Source: a virus. From it: a stretch of 37,834 nucleotides of DNA. The stretch is from IMG/VR virus record IMGVR_UViG_3300025151_000117, positions 1-37,834 of that record, one strand, 5' to 3'. A model generated the notes under the pieces. The model worked only from the letters and a program-made list of their open reading frames with translations. It had not been told where the DNA came from and searched no databases. Made by a program: the position numbers and the translations under genes. Positions 23,425 through 31,877 of this stretch are shown one piece after another. Every line of letters starts with the position of its first letter. Positions within the stretch are counted from its first letter, which is position 1.

Positions 23425-26400
23425 TTATAAAATATTAATTGGTTGTGCTAATTCTTTTTCTATTATATCAAAGTCACTGCTTAAATCTGATTCATATATC
23501 ACTAATGATTCAATGCAGGTAAAGGTTGTAGATGTGTTGGGAAATCTACCGATGTGTTTAATAGAGTCTGCATCTTCTGTTCTGCTAATATCTGTTTTAA
23601 GATTTGTTCCATTAATCCTTACTATACCATCAGCACCTCCATTGACTCCACTAAATCCAGAAACTATATTATCTGATAAAACTGCACTTGTTGATAAAGC
23701 TCCCGATGCATCTGAATCACTAGGTGAATAGCTAAGGCTACCACCAGATGCTGAATTTAAAAGAAGAGTTGGCGCTGAATTAGTGGCACTGTCTGCAAAC
23801 ACTCTAAAGTAAAATGCTCCATTGTGAACTGTAGTAGCAAAGAATGTATAGGGTTCATCTTGTAGGGCTGAAGTAATTGTTAGCTGACTAAATGATGGAT
23901 TTCTATCAAATCCCATTGCTGGTGTTCTATTTTCTAATCTTACTTGTCCACCTTCTACCACTATATGTGGTTGATTAGCAGCAACACTTTTAGAAGCAGT
24001 ATTACCATTACCACTTTGGTCAAACCATGCTTGTACTAAACCATCACGAGATATCCTAGATATTCTAAAATCAGACAATGTTGCTGTTTTACTAGAGCCA
24101 CCAGCATCTATGTTTATGCTCATAAAATTACCATTAGATGGTGCTTTTAGTTTAAATGTATTAAATCCATTTTTAATATTCTGTGCAGTAGCACCAGAGC
24201 CAGTTGCACTTTGCCTTAGTTGTGCAGTATCAAACAATCCATTTGGGTCATTTGCATTAAAGCTTACTCTGTAAAAATTATTAGTAGCACTTGATGGGGA
24301 TTGGTGTGCAAATTTAAAATTACATACATTCTCTCCAGTTGCAGTTATAGTAAATCCATCTTTACTATTAGCTGAAAATGTCGTTGATCCATTTGTTACA
24401 CTATTTTGCCACTCTGTATTTGTAGTATCGTCCCACTCATATTCATCATTGTATAAATTATAATAATTATTTATGTTGGACTCAATTAAAAATCTATTGG
24501 AAGCTTGGTCTGAATTGTAAAATACTAACTCATTTATATTTGCTCTTAATCCTAATGTAGATGGTGTACTATCGGTTCTACCCCCAACTCCAATAAAACT
24601 TTTATCTTCAGTTATAGAACCCATAGTATTGCTAGTAAGAGTTAATGCAGGCGCAGCATTAACATTTCCATTTACAGTTGTGCTATCTCTATCTACGGAC
24701 AGTAATCTTTTACGACTCCCAATAACCTCATCTGCGGCAGCATTTGTGTTACCCCCAGAAGAATAAATAAATACTTGTGGCTTTTCAGAGGAATTTAACC
24801 CAACAGTAAAACCTTCATCAGCGGCACTCCTTGATGTTATGATACCACCTAATGCTGTCTGACCTTGAGCTTCACCGATAACTGTAGCTAAAAAGGAATC
24901 TGTAGAGTCTCCTAGTTTGGAATCTGTTTCTAAATATATTGGACTACTTCCATCTGCTGCTGCATCAAATTTAATGCCATCAAGTAATGATCCATTTTCT
25001 GCAAACTTTGGTTGAATACTAGCAGTCTCCTGAACTGCATTATTTGCCACTGCTTGGTCGTACCAAGTGTGGACAGTAGCTCCATGTTTGATTATTTCAA
25101 ATTTAAGATTTGTAAATGATATGCTCGTAGTACCACTAGTAACTTCTGTTTGTAGGAATACAATAGACCTTATTAAATTAGTACCATTTCCAGTTACATC
25201 AATAGAAAAGTCTCCATTGTCGCCATGATTAAATCTTAATTTATTACCTTGAATTGTACCAACTCCAGTAAGAGATATAGAACCAAAATCGTGACTACCT
25301 CCACCATTTACATAATTTGTAAATTTTAAAAAGAATCCATTACCACTACCTGTACTTGTTGTGTAATCAACTGTACCAGATATTCTAAATGTGGTAATAG
25401 CTCCATCTCTAGCAGATATATTAGATGGTAGTACATAGTTATATCTAGCATTATCAGAATTAACTGTTCCAGTAGTTGCTGACAAAGAATTAGATGTTGC
25501 TGTTAATGTAGTCCATTGCCTGAACTCAGAAGCAATAGTATCGGGATATATAACAGTGCTAAACCTATCATCTAGTGTTTCATTTAAAAATCCATTAAGG
25601 TCAGCAACAGATGTGCTTCCATCAGGGGTAGCAGTTATTGGTGAGTTTACACTTACCTTGTTTTCTGAATCAAATCCTACGACTACCTCTTTATCGTCTG
25701 AGCTTCTACGAATACGGACTACACTATTATTGTTTTCAATAATTTTTATATTACGAAACTCTGATGTCACTGTGCCAGAATTATGATTATTAGAGAGTGC
25801 TTGTAAATCTACAAAATTTCCACTACTACCACTATTATAACCAGCATCTATAAAAAAAGGAGTAAATGTTGTAGATGTAGTTTCAACACTAGTTTCATCT
25901 GTACCAGCAGTTGCATCAGATATATCTACAGCTGCTTGACCATCTCCATCTACACCTTGAGAAGTTACCCTAAATTCTCCACTTACTGTGTATTGTTTAT
26001 TATCAGAAAGTCCTTTTATTCTTAATCCACCAGAAAATCCACCAACAGTAGAAGCTGTTGCTGTAACTGTAATAGTTCCTCCACTATGTGTTGCATCTGC
26101 AGAATCTCTAACACCATCGCCAAATTTAAATATAGTGAATCCATTTCCTATATCTGCTGGACTTGAACTTGTAGGTATAGTAGCTGGAAAGTTTTCTGTA
26201 CCATTTACAACTGTAGTAGGTATTCCATAACCAGCTCTTACTTTACGAAGACTATAAGCACCTGCAGAAGTTGCTACATCTGCTGGTAGTTTATGTTCTA
26301 GTTTACCATTTACCCAATCTTCTAATGCGCCATCAGAAATTTGATTGGCTGAAAAATTTTCTTCATCATCTAATCCAGTTGAGGTATCGTGAGGTGATCT

Positions 26401-26589
26401 ACGAACTCTAACTACAGGGCCATTCATTGCTCCAATGTCTCGCAACGAGTAAGCTACTGAAGCACCACCAAATTTACGACCTACACCCAAATCAGTGTAA
26501 GCATCAGCATAGCCATGCTTTACATCCCAAGCACCACCTAGATTACCTTTGAGAAGGTTCTCTGCTCCACCTAGTATTTCCGAAGACAT
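23425..26589 (-). CDS. large tail/adhesion protein with duplicated beta-sandwich units (1054 aa)
   Basis: The protein repeats a unit of about 450 residues. Each copy begins with a V-V-R-[VI]-R-R-S pattern (VVRVRRSPHDTSTG near 57; VVRIRRSSDDKEVV near 290) and later has an aromatic W[YF]DQ segment followed by QP (TVHTWYDQAVANNAVQETAS; LVQAWFDQSGNGNTASKSVA). These are typical of LamG/concanavalin-like sandwiches in phage adhesins. The rest is Ser/Thr/Asn-rich beta structure. It probably decorates the short tail and binds the host surface. The start abuts the previous gene (TAATG). Confidence 0.6.
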   Translation of the reverse strand: MSSEILGGAENLLKGNLGGAWDVKHGYADAYTDLGVGRKFGGASVAYSLRDIGAMNGPVVRVRRSPHDTSTGLDDEENFSANQISDGALEDWVNGKLEHKLPADVATSAGAYSLRKVRAGYGIPTTVVNGTENFPATIPTSSSPADIGNGFTIFKFGDGVRDSADATHSGGTITVTATASTVGGFSGGLRIKGLSDNKQYTVSGEFRVTSQGVDGDGQAAVDISDATAGTDETSVETTSTTFTPFFIDAGYNSGSSGNFVDLQALSNNHNSGTVTSEFRNIKIIENNNSVVRIRRSSDDKEVVVGFDSENKVSVNSPITATPDGSTSVADLNGFLNETLDDRFSTVIYPDTIASEFRQWTTLTATSNSLSATTGTVNSDNARYNYVLPSNISARDGAITTFRISGTVDYTTSTGSGNGFFLKFTNYVNGGGSHDFGSISLTGVGTIQGNKLRFNHGDNGDFSIDVTGNGTNLIRSIVFLQTEVTSGTTSISFTNLKFEIIKHGATVHTWYDQAVANNAVQETASIQPKFAENGSLLDGIKFDAAADGSSPIYLETDSKLGDSTDSFLATVIGEAQGQTALGGIITSRSAADEGFTVGLNSSEKPQVFIYSSGGNTNAAADEVIGSRKRLLSVDRDSTTVNGNVNAAPALTLTSNTMGSITEDKSFIGVGGRTDSTPSTLGLRANINELVFYNSDQASNRFLIESNINNYYNLYNDEYEWDDTTNTEWQNSVTNGSTTFSANSKDGFTITATGENVCNFKFAHQSPSSATNNFYRVSFNANDPNGLFDTAQLRQSATGSGATAQNIKNGFNTFKLKAPSNGNFMSINIDAGGSSKTATLSDFRISRISRDGLVQAWFDQSGNGNTASKSVAANQPHIVVEGGQVRLENRTPAMGFDRNPSFSQLTITSALQDEPYTFFATTVHNGAFYFRVFADSATNSAPTLLLNSASGGSLSYSPSDSDASGALSTSAVLSDNIVSGFSGVNGGADGIVRINGTNLKTDISRTEDADSIKHIGRFPNTSTTFTCIESLVIYESDLSSDFDIIEKELAQPINIL

Positions 26590-26930
26590 TATTGAGTAAA
26601 TTCTGAGGCATGAACTTTTCCAGATACACCAGTTACTCTAATAAACTTAGCTTTCTCTGCTGTTTCTTTCGCCCAAGTATATGAGCGACCAGCAAACAAG
26701 CGATGGCCAAGTGTAGCAGTAGGAGCAGTACCATCATAGGTTACTCTTACATCTGCATCTTGAACATCAAGTACGATATATCTTGTTAGTTCATCAAAGG
26801 AAGTGGAAGTATTCCCTGTGAGACTTGCACTTGTGAGTAATGTTACTGCTGAGTCTGCAACAGTTAAAACTCTGTCTCCTATTGTTCCATTAGGAACAGG
26901 GTATAAATTGACTACATTTGAATTAGGCAT
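26589..26930 (-). CDS. small structural protein (113 aa), head-tail region
   Basis: The protein is beta-rich and neutral: VVNLYPVPNGTIGDRVLTVA, then YIVLDVQDADVRVTYDGTAP, TATLGHRLFAGRSYTWA and AKFIRVTGVSGKVHASEFTQ. The 'VRVTYDGTAPTATLGHRL' type of segment is common in small virion proteins that may decorate the head or neck. It lies between the tail adaptor and the tail adhesin genes. Exact role unknown. Confidence 0.5.
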   Translation of the reverse strand: MPNSNVVNLYPVPNGTIGDRVLTVADSAVTLLTSASLTGNTSTSFDELTRYIVLDVQDADVRVTYDGTAPTATLGHRLFAGRSYTWAKETAEKAKFIRVTGVSGKVHASEFTQ

Positions 26931-26936
26931 AATATT

Positions 26937-27950
26937 TTATCTTGTTGATCTGTTTACATAAGTTGAAAACTTATGATTTAAAGAGTTGTTATTGTTTATT
27001 ATATCAATGCGCTCAAGCTCTGTTGCAAGGAACATTTCTGCCTTTTGTTCTTCAAAGGCTGCTTTGTCATGCTGACCATCCATTCTTAGGAAGTCGGCAT
27101 ATACTGCATGAGCAGTATAATTAAAAAATTCGCTTGGTATATCTTGGTTTGCAGAACCAGTAAGGTTATCTATTACTTTTCCTTGGTCATTTAGGATTGG
27201 TTTTTTATAAGTAACATATGCCTCATTGTCGGTAAAATTACCATTGAGTACATTAGCACCAATTGAATCAACATAGAAATCAAACTCAGTAGATGAATTG
27301 TTAAAGAAAGATTTATTTTTATGAACACGAATAAAATCTTGAATATCAGTTTTTAATCTTCTGGTATCAGTAGATGTAAAGTTATCAAATGTTTCTTCGT
27401 ATGGTATTACTTGTTTTTCATTTAACCTAAGAACAGTTACATTTGAAAGAAAATTCCATTGTTTTACTGAAGCAGGTGAATCATATTCAGTTACACTACC
27501 ATCAGCATTTACATCAACTTGTTCTGCAAAAGTGCCACCTGAAGAAGATGTAACAATATTTGTTACTGGGTCTAGTGTCCAAGTTAAACCACCAAATCTC
27601 CATTTACCTGAACTAGCAGGAAAAAAACAAGTAGATGATAGTGAAGATTCAAATCTATTAATAGGAATATAAAAGTTTTTATACTTGCCTGTTGAACCTA
27701 TTTGAAACTTTCCATACTTTTTATAAGGGCCATCATATACTCCTGTTCCGTCTACCTCAAAATCACTTATTGATCTTTTTTCCCCTACGACTACATATCT
27801 ATCCCACATTGGGCTAAGGTTGTAAGCCATAGTCAATCTACGATTACTTAAGTCAACCAAGTTTTGTATTTCTTCTGTAGTAAAATCATTTACCCCAGCA
27901 AGAGCCTTGATGGTATTAAATAAATCTAAATTTTTTCTAAGTGTCATCAT
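26937..27950 (-). CDS. head-tail adaptor / tail tubular protein A-like (337 aa)
   Basis: The helical N-terminus (LFNTIKALAGVNDFTTEEIQ, then LVDLSNRRLTMAYNLSPMW) and the C-terminus (DIPSEFFNYTAHAVYADFLR, then MDGQHDKAAFEEQKAEMFLA) match the adaptor proteins that join the portal to the tail in short-tailed phages. The beta-rich middle (about 60-250) is an insertion. It should form a ring under the portal. The start lies in an ATGA overlap with the 102-residue gene. Confidence 0.65.
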   Translation of the reverse strand: MMTLRKNLDLFNTIKALAGVNDFTTEEIQNLVDLSNRRLTMAYNLSPMWDRYVVVGEKRSISDFEVDGTGVYDGPYKKYGKFQIGSTGKYKNFYIPINRFESSLSSTCFFPASSGKWRFGGLTWTLDPVTNIVTSSSGGTFAEQVDVNADGSVTEYDSPASVKQWNFLSNVTVLRLNEKQVIPYEETFDNFTSTDTRRLKTDIQDFIRVHKNKSFFNNSSTEFDFYVDSIGANVLNGNFTDNEAYVTYKKPILNDQGKVIDNLTGSANQDIPSEFFNYTAHAVYADFLRMDGQHDKAAFEEQKAEMFLATELERIDIINNNNSLNHKFSTYVNRSTR

Positions 27951-28255
27951 GCCTTATTGGGTGATAAGTCTGAATGTTTTTTGTTGAAGTATTGTAAAAA
28001 TTCTTTGGACAAAACCACATCTGTACCATACTTATCAACTAGTCTAAAGTATTCTCTAGCTGGTATAGTTGCTACACATTTACCAAGTGTAGGATGAGTC
28101 TTTCCCTTTAGTTCACTAGCTTCTTTACGAGCTATGTCTGTGCGATGAGCTTCGCTCATTTTTTCTTGAAGAACTGCATTATTGATATGATCAGCCAATG
28201 CTTGGCAATGTTTCTTTTCGTCAATTGGTTTATCTTTATAGTGTAATATATTCAT
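27947..28255 (-). CDS. hypothetical protein after the capsid block (102 aa)
   Basis: I place the start at the ATG at 28255 (MNILHYKDKPIDEKKHCQAL) because an earlier in-frame ATG at 28288 lies inside a terminator hairpin. No clear Shine-Dalgarno is present. The protein is charged and helical, with SEAHRTDIARKEASELKGKT in the middle and YFNKKHSDLSPNKA at the end. Small proteins of this kind are frequent between capsid and adaptor genes in marine podoviruses. Function unknown. Confidence 0.55.
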   Translation of the reverse strand: MNILHYKDKPIDEKKHCQALADHINNAVLQEKMSEAHRTDIARKEASELKGKTHPTLGKCVATIPAREYFRLVDKYGTDVVLSKEFLQYFNKKHSDLSPNKA

Positions 28256-28258
28256 AGT

Positions 28259-28290
28259 AAAAAAGGGTGGCAGGTAACTGCCTACCACCC
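28259..28290 (-). terminator. rho-independent terminator after the capsid block
   Basis: Read leftward, GGGTGGTAGG (28290-28281) pairs with CCTGCCACCC (28274-28265) except for one mismatch, around a 6-base loop, followed by six T (28264-28259). It closes the scaffold-capsid-28305 gene block and would lower transcription of the tail genes relative to the head genes. Confidence 0.85.
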
Positions 28291-28304
28291 TATTGAATTA
28301 ATTG

Positions 28305-28784
28305 TTAGCTTGTAAGCCCTGAACCTGCAGTTGGATAGTAAGCTACTAAGAGTTTGAATTTACCCTTTGTTGCATTACCGAATCCATTGCCTGTACCATT
28401 AGATGATACATTGAACTGAGAAACAAGGTGAGATGTAGAAGTTGCACCATTTAATAGTACACCTGTGTTTACATAACCTTGATTGTTTGTGTCTCCAGTA
28501 AAGCAATTTACTGCTGCTACAAATCCATCAACATCGTCATCTCCACAAGAGATTGTTGCATTAGAGATAGCTGAACCAGTAGATACTGATGCAGTTACTA
28601 ACTCTTTAACTTCAATGCTTGCTTTAGCGATAACACCTGCAAGTGCAGACCCAGATGGGAACTGAACTGCTGTTGATTGAGCGCCTGTTGAAGTTGATAG
28701 TTCGCTTGCATCAAACTCTACTTCGTGAGTATAGCCTTGTGCAAGGGTTTCTAGGTTTCCGATTTTATTTAATACTAATGCCAT
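28305..28784 (-). CDS. putative capsid-associated (decoration-type) protein (159 aa)
   Basis: Encoded 20 bases after the major capsid gene and just before a terminator, with a strong ribosome binding site (AATAGGAGG), as expected for an abundant virion protein. The sequence is Ser/Thr/Gly/Asn-rich and beta-like (YTHEVEFDASELSTSTGAQS; FKLLVAYYPTAG). Lambda-type decoration proteins are of similar size, but no family motif is recognisable, so the role is inferred from position and expression signals. Confidence 0.5.
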   Translation of the reverse strand: MALVLNKIGNLETLAQGYTHEVEFDASELSTSTGAQSTAVQFPSGSALAGVIAKASIEVKELVTASVSTGSAISNATISCGDDDVDGFVAAVNCFTGDTNNQGYVNTGVLLNGATSTSHLVSQFNVSSNGTGNGFGNATKGKFKLLVAYYPTAGSGLTS

Positions 28785-28804
28785 GTTATTATCCTCCTAT
28801 TCTA

Positions 28805-29833
28805 TTAAGCAGTTATTTTACCATGAGCTGCTGGAGCATATACACCAAGTGTTAATGCACAGTCAACGAAACCTCTTTCTCCACCACCCATGTTAGGTAG
28901 ACGAGAAGAACCCATAGGAATCAATTCGTGAATACCATAATAGTCAGGATTGATTAAGTAACCACGAGCATGAGAAGCATTAGCTCCTGTAACTGTATCA
29001 GGGTTAGTTTCTGGGTTCATGTTTACGATAGAAACAATACCAAAGTCTGATTGATATACTTCAACAGATAATTTGATAGTTGAATCAGAACCATTGTAGT
29101 TCACTGAGCGAACACCTGCATTAGTTCCGTCTGATACATCAGCACCGAAGCGAGCATAATCTGCGATAGCTTTACGAAGACTTGTGTCAGCGATAAGTGT
29201 AAGATTATTAGCTTCACCATTTGCACGATAGATTGAGCGAATGATTGTGTTGAATGCAGACTCAGTTAATGTAGCGCCACCAGCTGCTATTGAAGCTGAA
29301 GGTGTGCGATAGTCGGCAGGAACTGGGTTTGTTGATTGAGCGCCATTTTTGATGAACTCTCCAAGACCTCTCATCTTGTAAGGAACAGCACCTGTTTCAG
29401 CTTGCTGATCGTTGTCGGATAATAGAGTTGCCTCAACATCTCGTTTTAGTTCACGAATAGCTTTAGCTTCTGCTTGAGCTACTTTAGCTGGGCCAACTGA
29501 ATCAACTGCTTCCTGTAAGTCAGAAACTAAGAAGTCTCTACGGAATTTTTGAATATAGTTGCCAAGTCTTGCACGAGATGCGAATTGGTCTGTGAATGTT
29601 GTAACATCAGCACCTTCACTAATACCAGTGGTAACAGGAGATGATAATGAATCGACAGTCCACTCAACAAATGTAGAAGATGCCTTCTGTTTGTTGGCAG
29701 ACGAAAGAGCTGGTGTTTCTTCAGGAGCAAGGATAGTTAAGACATCAGTCAAATCCTCACGATTAGAAACAGCAGACCCTTGTCCAGTTGTAGCACTAGG
29801 TGCTGCTGGATTGAATGTATCTGAGATTGCCAT
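28805..29833 (-). CDS. major capsid protein, SU10/DUF5309-like HK97 fold
   Basis: The 342-residue protein starts with a short Ala/Pro/Ser-rich arm, then SNREDLTDVLTILAPEETPA, FVEWTVDSLSSPVTTGISEG, GNYIQKFRRDFLVSDLQEAV and KAIRELKRDVEATLLSDNDQ. It ends with GYLINPDYYGIHELIPMGSS. The DLTDVLTILAPEETP opening and the FVEWTVD...GxxxN.xQxF pattern match the SU10-like major capsid protein family (DUF5309), an HK97-fold protein. The scaffold gene lies directly upstream. Family assignment is strong. Confidence 0.85.
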   Translation of the reverse strand: MAISDTFNPAAPSATTGQGSAVSNREDLTDVLTILAPEETPALSSANKQKASSTFVEWTVDSLSSPVTTGISEGADVTTFTDQFASRARLGNYIQKFRRDFLVSDLQEAVDSVGPAKVAQAEAKAIRELKRDVEATLLSDNDQQAETGAVPYKMRGLGEFIKNGAQSTNPVPADYRTPSASIAAGGATLTESAFNTIIRSIYRANGEANNLTLIADTSLRKAIADYARFGADVSDGTNAGVRSVNYNGSDSTIKLSVEVYQSDFGIVSIVNMNPETNPDTVTGANASHARGYLINPDYYGIHELIPMGSSRLPNMGGGERGFVDCALTLGVYAPAAHGKITA

Positions 29834-29855
29834 TTTATTTTACTTTCTATTTAAT

Positions 29856-30953
29856 TTACTTTGTGAGTTGTTTTGTACGAAGTTTGATGAAATCATCTCT
29901 AGTTCCCGAAGATTTAAAACGACTGTTCAGGTCAGCCAAGGCTTTTTTATTTTTGTTAGTACGACCCGATGCTGGTGCTGCGGTAGCTCCTGTCTTCGGA
30001 GGATTTAAGTTTACATTCTTTTTAGGAGTGTCAGATACTAGCTTTCTTCCATAAATACTATTAGCTGCATGAGCAATAATATATGGGAGTTGTGCTGCGA
30101 TATCAGGGTCAACATTATCTTGCAATTCAATGAATCGTTTATCATTTATCATTGCCTCATAATGTGATCGAGTATCGTTATCTTCACCACTTAGCCAAGA
30201 TAATTCTTCTTTGGCTCTTGTACTGAATGCTTCTTTGAGTTGCTTTCCATTTTCAGTAGCTTGTATCTTACCAAGTTGGTCTGGCAAATAAGTATCTCTA
30301 GCTTTTCTAGCTTGCAATAAACTCTTGCGAACTTGTGCTTTTGTAACTTCTTTACCTTCTACTTCAGTAACTACATCTTCAGCCGAATATCCGTCTGCCT
30401 CAAATAATGTATCCTCAGCCCAAGAAATAATTTCATTAATCTCTTCTGACTTTTTTTGAATACCTTCTAATGATTTGATATTTGAGTAAGGGTTATTCGC
30501 AACCTTTGGTTTTGAGTTAAGTATATCATTCTTTTGTTTACTTAGCTCGCCCTCTAGTTTAGCTAACTTTTCTTCTGCTTGCTTTCGTCTAGCAGTCAAC
30601 TCGCCAAAACGAGCAACAGCTTTACTTCCAAGTTTTTCGGAAAGTTCCCTCAAATCCTGCTCAGACATATCATCTAAGTTGTACTGTGAAAGAACATCGT
30701 CAGTATTAGTTTCTTCTGTAGTTTCTTCAGATTCTTCGTGTACTTCTTGAGTTTCCTCTTGTACCTCAGCAACTGGTTCTTCTACTTCTGTTTCCTCTAC
30801 TGGTTCTAAAACCTCTTCCGTTGACTCCTCTTGAGGAGCTTCTGGTTGAAGTTGCCCTAATCTCCTAGCTGCTAATTGAGCTGGAGTAATGTTTTGTCCC
30901 GCTTGATTTTCTTTTAGTGCCTCAGCGACTGCACCTTTGATTTCATCTGTCAT
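29856..30953 (-). CDS. capsid assembly scaffolding protein
   Basis: The 365 residues follow the usual scaffold plan. An acidic disordered first third (Glu/Val/Thr repeats such as EESTEEVLEPVEETEVEEPV) is followed by a long charged coiled coil (ELTARRKQAEEKLAKLEGEL). The C-terminus is basic (NLNPPKTGATAAPASGRTNK and then KALADLNSRFKSSG), as needed to dock on capsid subunits. It is encoded just before the major capsid gene. An extended -10 promoter lies about 43 bases ahead of its start, in the gap after the 73-residue gene. Confidence 0.75.
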   Translation of the reverse strand: MTDEIKGAVAEALKENQAGQNITPAQLAARRLGQLQPEAPQEESTEEVLEPVEETEVEEPVAEVQEETQEVHEESEETTEETNTDDVLSQYNLDDMSEQDLRELSEKLGSKAVARFGELTARRKQAEEKLAKLEGELSKQKNDILNSKPKVANNPYSNIKSLEGIQKKSEEINEIISWAEDTLFEADGYSAEDVVTEVEGKEVTKAQVRKSLLQARKARDTYLPDQLGKIQATENGKQLKEAFSTRAKEELSWLSGEDNDTRSHYEAMINDKRFIELQDNVDPDIAAQLPYIIAHAANSIYGRKLVSDTPKKNVNLNPPKTGATAAPASGRTNKNKKALADLNSRFKSSGTRDDFIKLRTKQLTK

Positions 30954-30995
30954 ATTTATCCACTTTCTTTGCGCCTAAGCGATTGCGATAAATTC

Positions 30996-31004
30996 ATTAT
31001 AACA
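30996..31004 (-). promoter_or_regulatory. extended -10 promoter for scaffold-capsid transcription
   Basis: Read leftward, TGTTATAAT gives a perfect TATAAT -10 (31001-30996) with the extended TGn element. No convincing -35 exists, which extended -10 promoters can do without. Transcription would start near 30989, about 36 bases before the scaffold ATG. The position between the portal block and the capsid block fits a booster for capsid proteins. Confidence 0.6.
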
Positions 31005-31006
31005 TA

Positions 31007-31228
31007 CTACCCAAATCGTCTTTTGATATCTTCGTGATTTGCTATCTGTAGTATGTGGTCATATGCAAGAATCATCCCACTAATTTGATGTAAGTCATCA
31101 TAGTTTGCTTTGTGAAGTTCCGATATAGCCTCTTCTCTAAGCTGATGTATGTTGTTAATAAAGACTGCGAAAGTCTCGTGGTGTTGTAGTGTTTGGATTG
31201 ATTCTTCTAGTGAAATATTAATCTTCAT
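31007..31228 (-). CDS. small helical protein (73 aa), podovirus head-module type
   Basis: The 73 residues (MKINISLEESIQTLQHHETF, then AVFINNIHQLREEAISELHK, ending IKRRFG) are helical and charged. Small proteins with this pattern (helix, then HQLREEAIxxLH, then SGxILxYD) recur between portal and scaffold genes of T7-type and marine podoviruses, where they are of unknown function. It overlaps the lysozyme-like gene by 11 bases. Confidence 0.6.
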   Translation of the reverse strand: MKINISLEESIQTLQHHETFAVFINNIHQLREEAISELHKANYDDLHQISGMILAYDHILQIANHEDIKRRFG

Positions 31229-31877
31229 AATTTATTACAGGATACTCTCTATATTCAGTTCCTTTACGAAGTGGTCTATTAATTTTAAGAACTTCTGGCT
31301 CTTTATCACCAGTGTAATTGTATTTTAATATCGTACCCCCATCTTTTGCTTTTTCAAACTGATAACTTTTGAACAATGGTTCTCCATTCTTTTTAGCCCA
31401 TTCATTATAGTTTCTAGCTCTTCTGTTGGCATGACCTCCGTAAATATACTTCTTACCATCTCTTTTATCTCTACCTGTAACAATGTCAAGAGTTTCCATA
31501 AATGCACCTTGTGCATCACCTTCTATGAGTTTTGTTTTAAAATTTTTAAATAAACTCTTTGAGTTCCAATATGTATCAGATGCCGCAAACTGTAGTTCTC
31601 TTGGTAATGAGTTCCAATTCTTTTCACCAATTTGTTTTTTTATTTCACGAATGTGGTCACCTGTCATCAAGACTGCTTGGTCTCTAAATGGTAGCTTTTT
31701 ATATTTTTCTTCTATGTACTTAATACCATATGGATGTGTTGTAGTATTATCTTCTAAACTACCATGAGTTTCTGTGCCTTCATTGAAAGCTAGATATCTA
31801 TCTACAAATATATCCTCGTACGACCTATCGTCAGTTTTTGGCTGACTACCCAACATCATTGTTGCTAGTTCAATCAT
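31218..31877 (-). CDS. lysozyme-like peptidoglycan hydrolase encoded among the head genes
   Basis: The pattern DRYLAFNEGTETHGSLEDNT, then THPYGIKYIEE, later ELQFAASDTYWNSKSLFKNF, KTKLIEGDAQGAFMETLDIV, and GGHANRRARNYNEWAKK fits a lysozyme-like fold: a catalytic Glu in NEG (about Glu33), a YGI strand, a D-x-x-W/YWN segment, GD..GA, and a terminal 'NRR...N' motif as in T4/P22-type and GH108 hydrolases. It could be the endolysin or a virion-associated muramidase. The position between portal and scaffold favours the latter; no other obvious endolysin is seen in the window. Confidence 0.6.
   Translation of the reverse strand: MIELATMMLGSQPKTDDRSYEDIFVDRYLAFNEGTETHGSLEDNTTTHPYGIKYIEEKYKKLPFRDQAVLMTGDHIREIKKQIGEKNWNSLPRELQFAASDTYWNSKSLFKNFKTKLIEGDAQGAFMETLDIVTGRDKRDGKKYIYGGHANRRARNYNEWAKKNGEPLFKSYQFEKAKDGGTILKYNYTGDKEPEVLKINRPLRKGTEYREYPVINYED

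Noticed and set aside
28256-28288. Upstream start (MVGSYLPPFF) for the gene ending at 27947
   Set aside because: These codons are the terminator stem and T tract; the ATG at 28255 just beyond is the more likely start.
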